Positions 60,134 through 64,000 of a stretch of 64,000 nt of DNA are shown piece after piece; position 1 is the stretch's first letter; each line of letters opens with the position of its first letter. The stretch comes from Emiliania huxleyi CCMP1516. Lineage: Eukaryota > Haptophyta > Isochrysidales > Noelaerhabdaceae. Both the position numbers and the translations under genes were made by a program. The stretch is taken from contig NW_005200507.1 in the NCBI RefSeq assembly GCF_000372725.1, positions 640,750 to 704,749 of the forward strand, given 5' to 3'. A model generated the notes under the pieces. It ran no database searches. It saw only the letters and a program-made list of their open reading frames with translations, and was not told the origin of the DNA.

Positions 60134-60667
60134 ATGGATGATTTGCTGACTGAACAAGCTCCTCTCGACTCTCGCTCGTGGCACGATCGGTCCACAACTG
60201 CCACCACCGACGACATCTCCAAGCACCAATGTGCGGATCACAGTAGCCCCGGGACGGGGGGGGGGCGGGCCTCACCCGGGACTCACCCCGAGACCCCACC
60301 CCGGGACGCGCCGGCTGCGGGTGAGGCCCCACCCCCGGGGCAGTGAGGGGCAGGGGCGGGGCGGAGCTCCTCAGAGTGAGGGGCGCCCCGGGTGCCCCCC
60401 CACCCCCGCCACCCCGCCCCCCGGGCACCCGACCCGCCCTCAGCTCTCAGCTCCCCACCACGCAAGGTGCAGCGGACCGACCTGGTGGGCAAGCGGATGA
60501 TCATGAAGACCTTTGGCGGCCATGGCACCTTCGTCGGAGATATCGTCTCTTACGACCCGGAGACGGGATGTTACCAGCAGGTCACCTATGAGGACGGCGA
60601 CAAGGAGGGCTTCTCGCGAGCCTCTGTCCAGGCTGGCGTGCGGCGATTCCAGGCCCAGGCAAAGTGA
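60134..60667 (+). CDS. small Tudor-like (PTM/DIR17-type) domain protein
   Basis: Exons 60134-60232 and 60467-60667 joined by a GC-AG intron give 99 residues. The second exon encodes a compact domain: LVGKRMIMKTFGGHGTFVGD, IVSYDPETGCYQQVTYEDGD and KEGFSRASV. The pattern (GK...K.FGG.GTF.G.V.SYD...Y.V.YEDGD.E) resembles the short Tudor-like domain of plant PTM and DIR17, linked to chromatin or stress regulation. The first exon (MDDLLTEQAPLDSRSW ... DDISKHQC) is chosen because it is the nearest frame and phase that fits; it is less certain than the domain. The intron carries a GC-rich repeat also found inverted at 60985-61097. Confidence 0.5.
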
Positions 60668-61097
60668 TGCGATCCGTCTCGCCGAGGCGCGCTTTTTTGC
60701 GTCCGCCTCGGTAGATGTTAGAGACTTTGTGCGTTTGGAGCAGTGCGGACTGTCTGTGCAGAGTAGAGTGGGGTCTCACCCGTTTATTAGTTTATTTGTA
60801 GTATTGTTCTGTGTGAGCGGTGGTACGCCGCACAGGCCGCTCTCCCTCGCCTCGGCGGTGTGCGGGTGGTGCCGCGGCGTGGCGCGGGCCGGGGGCGCGC
60901 GGTAGGCGTACGGGGCCGCGTGCGCGTGGCCCGCCCGTGGTGCCCCTGGCTGGGTCGGGCAGCGAGCACCCCCCCGGGACGGCGCATCGCGAGTGAGGTC
61001 CCGGGGTGGGGCAGGTGAGGGAGGGGGCGGGGACGGCCAGGCCCCGGTGAGCCCCGGGTGAGGCCCGACCCCCCCCCCGTCCCGGGGCTACTGTGAT
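60237..61097. repeat. GC-rich inverted repeats flanking the Tudor-like exon
   Basis: ATCACAGTAGCCCCGGGACG followed by a G run and CGGGCCTCACCCGGG starts near 60237. Its reverse complement ends near 61097 (CCCGTCCCGGGGCTACTGTGAT). Similarity extends about 65 bp or more. One copy lies in the intron of the Tudor-like gene, the other in the spacer before the RMDN-like gene. They may be two insertions of one family or the ends of a single element. Confidence 0.75.
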
Positions 61098-61210
61098 AAG
61101 CACACAAGGAGATGATGGAGAGGCAGATGGTACATGTGGGATTTTGTTCGGTCCATGGGGAAAAAGAAAGTCTTTCGAGCGGGCTGCAGACTTGTCATCT
61201 TGGCTGTTCG

Positions 61211-62332
61211 ATGTCTGCTGGTTATGCTTCTGCAATCTCCTTCACTGCCGCAGGCATCGCGGTGGGCGCATCGCTTGCATCGCTCGCGTACAACACATTC
61301 CGCATCGCGGAGCGACAAGGCAGCGATTTGATGATGGCAGAGACCACGGCGCAAAAGCTCGAGACCGCGGCTCAGAAGCTTGAGGAGATATACGCGGCCG
61401 CCGTCGCGGACCTCAGCGCCGTGCGCCAAGAGCTGACGGCGACGGCCGAGCTTCGTCAGGCACTCGAGCAGGCGACGGCAATAAAACTCAAAGGCGAGCT
61501 CCAGGCCCCTTCAACGGCGGCGGCGTTCCCAGTGAATGTCGAGCAGAGCCTCGCCAAGCAGGACACGGCGGCCGAGGCGGCGGCCGAGGCGGCGGCTGAC
61601 GAGGCTGCGGTTGCCGAGGCGGCAACGGAGGCGGCTGCCGCCGACGCAGAGGCGGCTCTGCACGCGCGGTGCGACTCGCTGTTTGTCGAGCAAGCCTTCG
61701 CCCAACTGCTCGAGACGCTCACCGCGGCGCTCTCGTCCGGCCGCGGCGCACCGGAGCAACTCCTGTGGCGCGCCGCGCGGGCGTGCAAGAAGCTCGCCGA
61801 GGCGGAGGACCCGAAGTCGGAGGTGCGGATGGAGCACTTGCGCGACGGGCTCGAGTACGCCACGCGCGCGCTCGAGGCGGCGCCCGAGCTCGGCGCCGCG
61901 CACAAGTGGTACGCCATCCTCCTCGGCACGAGGCCCGGCTCGACGGCCGACAAGATCAAGTCGTCCTTTGCGGTCAAGCAGCACTTTGACCGCGCGGCGG
62001 AGCTCGACCCCGCCGACCCCACCTCGCGGCACCTGGTCGGGCTGTGGTGCTACGAGGTGGCGAGGCTGTCGTGGCTCGAGCGGAAGGCGGCGAGTGCGCT
62101 CTTCGCGTCGCCGCCCGAGGCGACCTACCAGGAGGCGTACACGCACCTCTCCCACGCCGAGCGGCTCGAGCCTGGCTTCTACGCAAACAACCGGCTCCTG
62201 CTCGCAAAGTGCTGCTCGGAGATGGGCCAGAGGCAGGAGGCGCGGGACTGGCTCGCCGAGTGCCTCGCGATGGAGCCGCGCGACGCCGACGACCGCAAGG
62301 CGCTGCAGGAGGCGGCCAAGCTGCGCTATTGA
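61211..62332 (+). CDS. RMDN-like (FAM82) tetratricopeptide membrane protein
   Basis: A single-exon protein of 373 residues. I use the ATG at 61211, which places an N-terminal membrane segment (AISFTAAGIAVGASLASLAY) first, as in the membrane-anchored members. A coiled coil (AQKLETAAQKLEEIYAAAVA) and an Ala/Glu-rich stretch follow. The TPR-like domain has LEYATRALEAAPELGAAHKW, YAILLGTRPGSTADKIKSSF, LWCYEVARLSWLERKAASAL, FASPPEATYQEAYTHLSHAE and LEPGFYANNRLLLAKCCSEM, matching the regulator-of-microtubule-dynamics family (RMD/FAM82). Family members sit on mitochondria or ER, bind lipids or microtubules and bridge organelles. Which membrane applies here is not shown. Confidence 0.82.
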   Translation: MSAGYASAISFTAAGIAVGASLASLAYNTFRIAERQGSDLMMAETTAQKLETAAQKLEEIYAAAVADLSAVRQELTATAELRQALEQATAIKLKGELQAPSTAAAFPVNVEQSLAKQDTAAEAAAEAAADEAAVAEAATEAAAADAEAALHARCDSLFVEQAFAQLLETLTAALSSGRGAPEQLLWRAARACKKLAEAEDPKSEVRMEHLRDGLEYATRALEAAPELGAAHKWYAILLGTRPGSTADKIKSSFAVKQHFDRAAELDPADPTSRHLVGLWCYEVARLSWLERKAASALFASPPEATYQEAYTHLSHAERLEPGFYANNRLLLAKCCSEMGQRQEARDWLAECLAMEPRDADDRKALQEAAKLRY

Positions 62333-63322
62333 GCTCTGAGCTCCACAAAGGGGCGGCGCGTCGTGTCTTGGGTGTCGATCTTGGGTGAGCTTTGGTGGGC
62401 GCGGCGGGGATCGCGGGAAGGGAGGCAGGCGAGCACGCACAGGGCCAGTGCGGCCAACACATGCGAGTACATACAGTATCAGTAACCTGGAAATTCGAAC
62501 GTCGCGTGGGATTATCCTCTAGGACTCGTATATGTTATACGTTTATGTTGGGTCATTATACATTAACAAGAAACAGGGTCCCTCTAGCTCTCTACACACC
62601 GCTCTTGACCGAAGTCTTGAGGCGCTTGTGACTCTGTGTGCGCATGCATCCAGGAGTGTGTCAAACCCTCTCTTAGACACCATTGGCATTGCGCATGGCT
62701 TGTGGCCTTGGGAGTCCCCCCCCCCCCCCCCCCCGCCCAGACCCCAGACAGCCAGAGCTTCTTGTATGTTTTGTAATGACCAACATCAAGAAGACAACGG
62801 CTGCTCAGGCGGCCGCTCAGGCCGCTCAGGCGGCCGCTCTCGGACGGTACAGGTTGGTCACCCTCCGCTTGGTTCTATCCAGTATCCTCGCGGCGACTGG
62901 TACACCTTGTACTGGGATGGCAGCTCGGCCGACAAGGTCGCAAGGCGCGCTGTCTTCCCGACGCTCGAGCACGACGACCACGACCCCGGCACCCTCGCAG
63001 AGCGCATCAGGCGCGACAAGCGCGAGCGGTCCGACCGTCCTCCGACGACTCCTCCTCCGACCAAGACTCATGCGGCTCCGGCTCTACTAGCGAGGCGAAT
63101 GACATATTCGACACCCTCGGCGACCATCTCGGCTACGGTTCCGACTCCGGCTTCGGCTGGTAGTCGACAAGCTGCCGAGCCCAAATCACTGTCAGTGCCA
63201 GATTTCTTGTTGGCTTCTAAAAATCTCTTTCTCTCCAACATCCGTGTTCTGTGTTGTTTTGTTACGGGAGGAAGGGATGTCGTTTCTTTTTCCGAACCCT
63301 GTCGAACGGGTGAACATGTGTG
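62333..63322. other. spacer; possible coding exon of unknown nature
   Basis: A C run of about 18 bases lies at 62717-62734. Around 62860-63060 one frame reads GSIQYPRGDWYTLYWDGSSA, ARRAVFPTLEHDDHDPGTLA and ERIRRDKRERSDR, which looks protein-like, but no start, splice partner or family can be given. The two-hairpin repeat lies at 63166-63213 on the minus strand. Confidence 0.3.
63166..63213 (-). repeat. two-hairpin repeat, minus-strand copy
   Basis: This reads GACAAGCTGCCGAGCCCAAA, TCACTGTCAGTGCCAGATTT and CTTGTTGG, followed by CTTCTAAAAATCTCTTTCTC. It is the inverted form of the 35141 copy. Confidence 0.7.
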
Positions 63323-63974
63323 TTTTATTTTTGCTTGGGGCGGACATCATGACGGGGTAGTAGGGTAGGTCTTGTAGGTCTGGGCCCTCCCGTCGGGGTT
63401 TTCCCTCTCTTCACGCTGGAATTTTCAAACAAAATTCAAGGAATTTTCACAGCAGAACAAAGAAATTTTCCGGGGAAATCACGATGTCAAACGTGGTCCC
63501 CAAATGGGTGATCTGATGCTTGTAGGGCCTGAGAGTGGCCTGCCATGCCACAGGGAAGGTCTCCTGGTCTGTGGTTGCAGGAGAGTACCACACCATCCAT
63601 CACTTTAGTTGGTATAGTACCCCACCTTCACCCATCCACTATGGAGCACTTGGTCTTGGAGTGCAATTATCAGCCTCACATCCAGGGCCGGGGGGCTAAG
63701 TCCTAAGAAGCACACCCAGCGGGCCAGATGATCGGGATCGGGTTGCGGGCAAGAGAGCCCTAGCCCTGGGGGGGTGCGCGTTCGCAGGGAAAGGGCCGTA
63801 ATGTAAACATGGGTCTCCGAGAGGGCTCCGTGTACCGGGTTTCCCCTTAACTGCAGAACGCCCCCTCTACTAGTTTCCCATAAGTAGGGTAGGTAGGTAG
63901 GTAGGTAGGTAGGGGCAGGGGAGGGGCCGGCCAGGGTTTTGCAGAATTTCATCATGATGTCCGCCAAAAATAAA
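63323..63974. mobile_element. MITE-like element D, copy 2, interrupted by family C
   Basis: Left end TTTTATTTTTGCTTGGGGCGGACATCATGA region pairs with the right end (TCATGATGTCCGCCAAAAATAAAG). The interior matches 31071-31400. A family C repeat (63642-63868) splits it, flanked by ACTA on both sides (63638-63641 and 63869-63872). Copy 1 shows the region without family C, so the insertion boundaries are visible. Confidence 0.75.
63642..63868 (-). mobile_element. family C repeat nested in element D
   Basis: A 227-bp block from TGGAGCACTTGG to CGCCCCCTCT, with ACTA on both sides. It matches 48268-48475 in reverse. It has no ORF, so it is a short non-autonomous element (SINE or MITE); the four-base duplication favours a DNA transposon type. 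Confidence 0.75.
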
Positions 63975-64000
63975 GTAGAGCTCTACCTCCGGTGCACAAA

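Noticed and set aside
62532-63368. Continuous 278-codon frame across the C run
   Set aside because: It crosses a homopolymer, a dispersed repeat and the start of element D, so it cannot be one gene; only a short interior piece looks protein-like.

Overview
This window looks like nuclear DNA of a GC-rich, photosynthetic, flagellated alga; a haptophyte is my best guess. Genes are eukaryotic, with short introns (about 50-170 nt), no operons and divergent gene pairs. The plastid is indicated by a CGLD27/Ycf36-family protein and a plant-type ferredoxin. A flagellum is indicated by a WDR60 dynein-2 intermediate chain and a TTC23-like protein. About ten of the 24 introns I could place start with GC rather than GT. 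The organism itself is inferred, not proven.

Layout. 1-7.6 kb: end of a coiled-coil gene, a 100-N gap in retroelement debris, a secreted alpha/beta-hydrolase, a GT77-type arabinosyltransferase-like gene with telomere repeats in an intron, and CGLD27 on the minus strand. 7.6-17.1 kb: an Ala-rich membrane coiled-coil protein, HSP20, WDR60, a small membrane protein with a Ca-loop-like motif, and UTP15. 17.1-31 kb: a tandem-repeat locus, retroelement tails, XRCC2 divergent from an ankyrin protein, a LEA2/DUF3712-like membrane protein, an LRR-like gene, TTC23-like and TruB. 31-44.5 kb: a MITE-like element, ferredoxin, a 4-TM protein with a SAM-like domain, a chain of retroelement tails sharing one target repeat, glucosidase II alpha, a Pro/Ala-rich protein, a foldback element and HemW. 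44.5-52.3 kb: mostly repeats, with a 38-residue membrane ORF and two unknown genes. 52.3-64 kb: a 1278-residue nuclease/helicase, MON1, a Tudor-like gene, an RMDN-like gene, and a MITE with another repeat nested in it.

The genes do not form one pathway. They cover ordinary housekeeping (rRNA processing, pseudouridylation, DNA repair, ER glycan trimming, endosome fusion, protein glycosylation) plus plastid and cilium functions. The most unusual content is the high share of GC donors, the 5'-truncated LINE-like tails with clean target duplications, several foldback elements, and the single-exon RecB-like nuclease plus RNase H-like plus SF1 helicase fusion, which resembles bacterial proteins.
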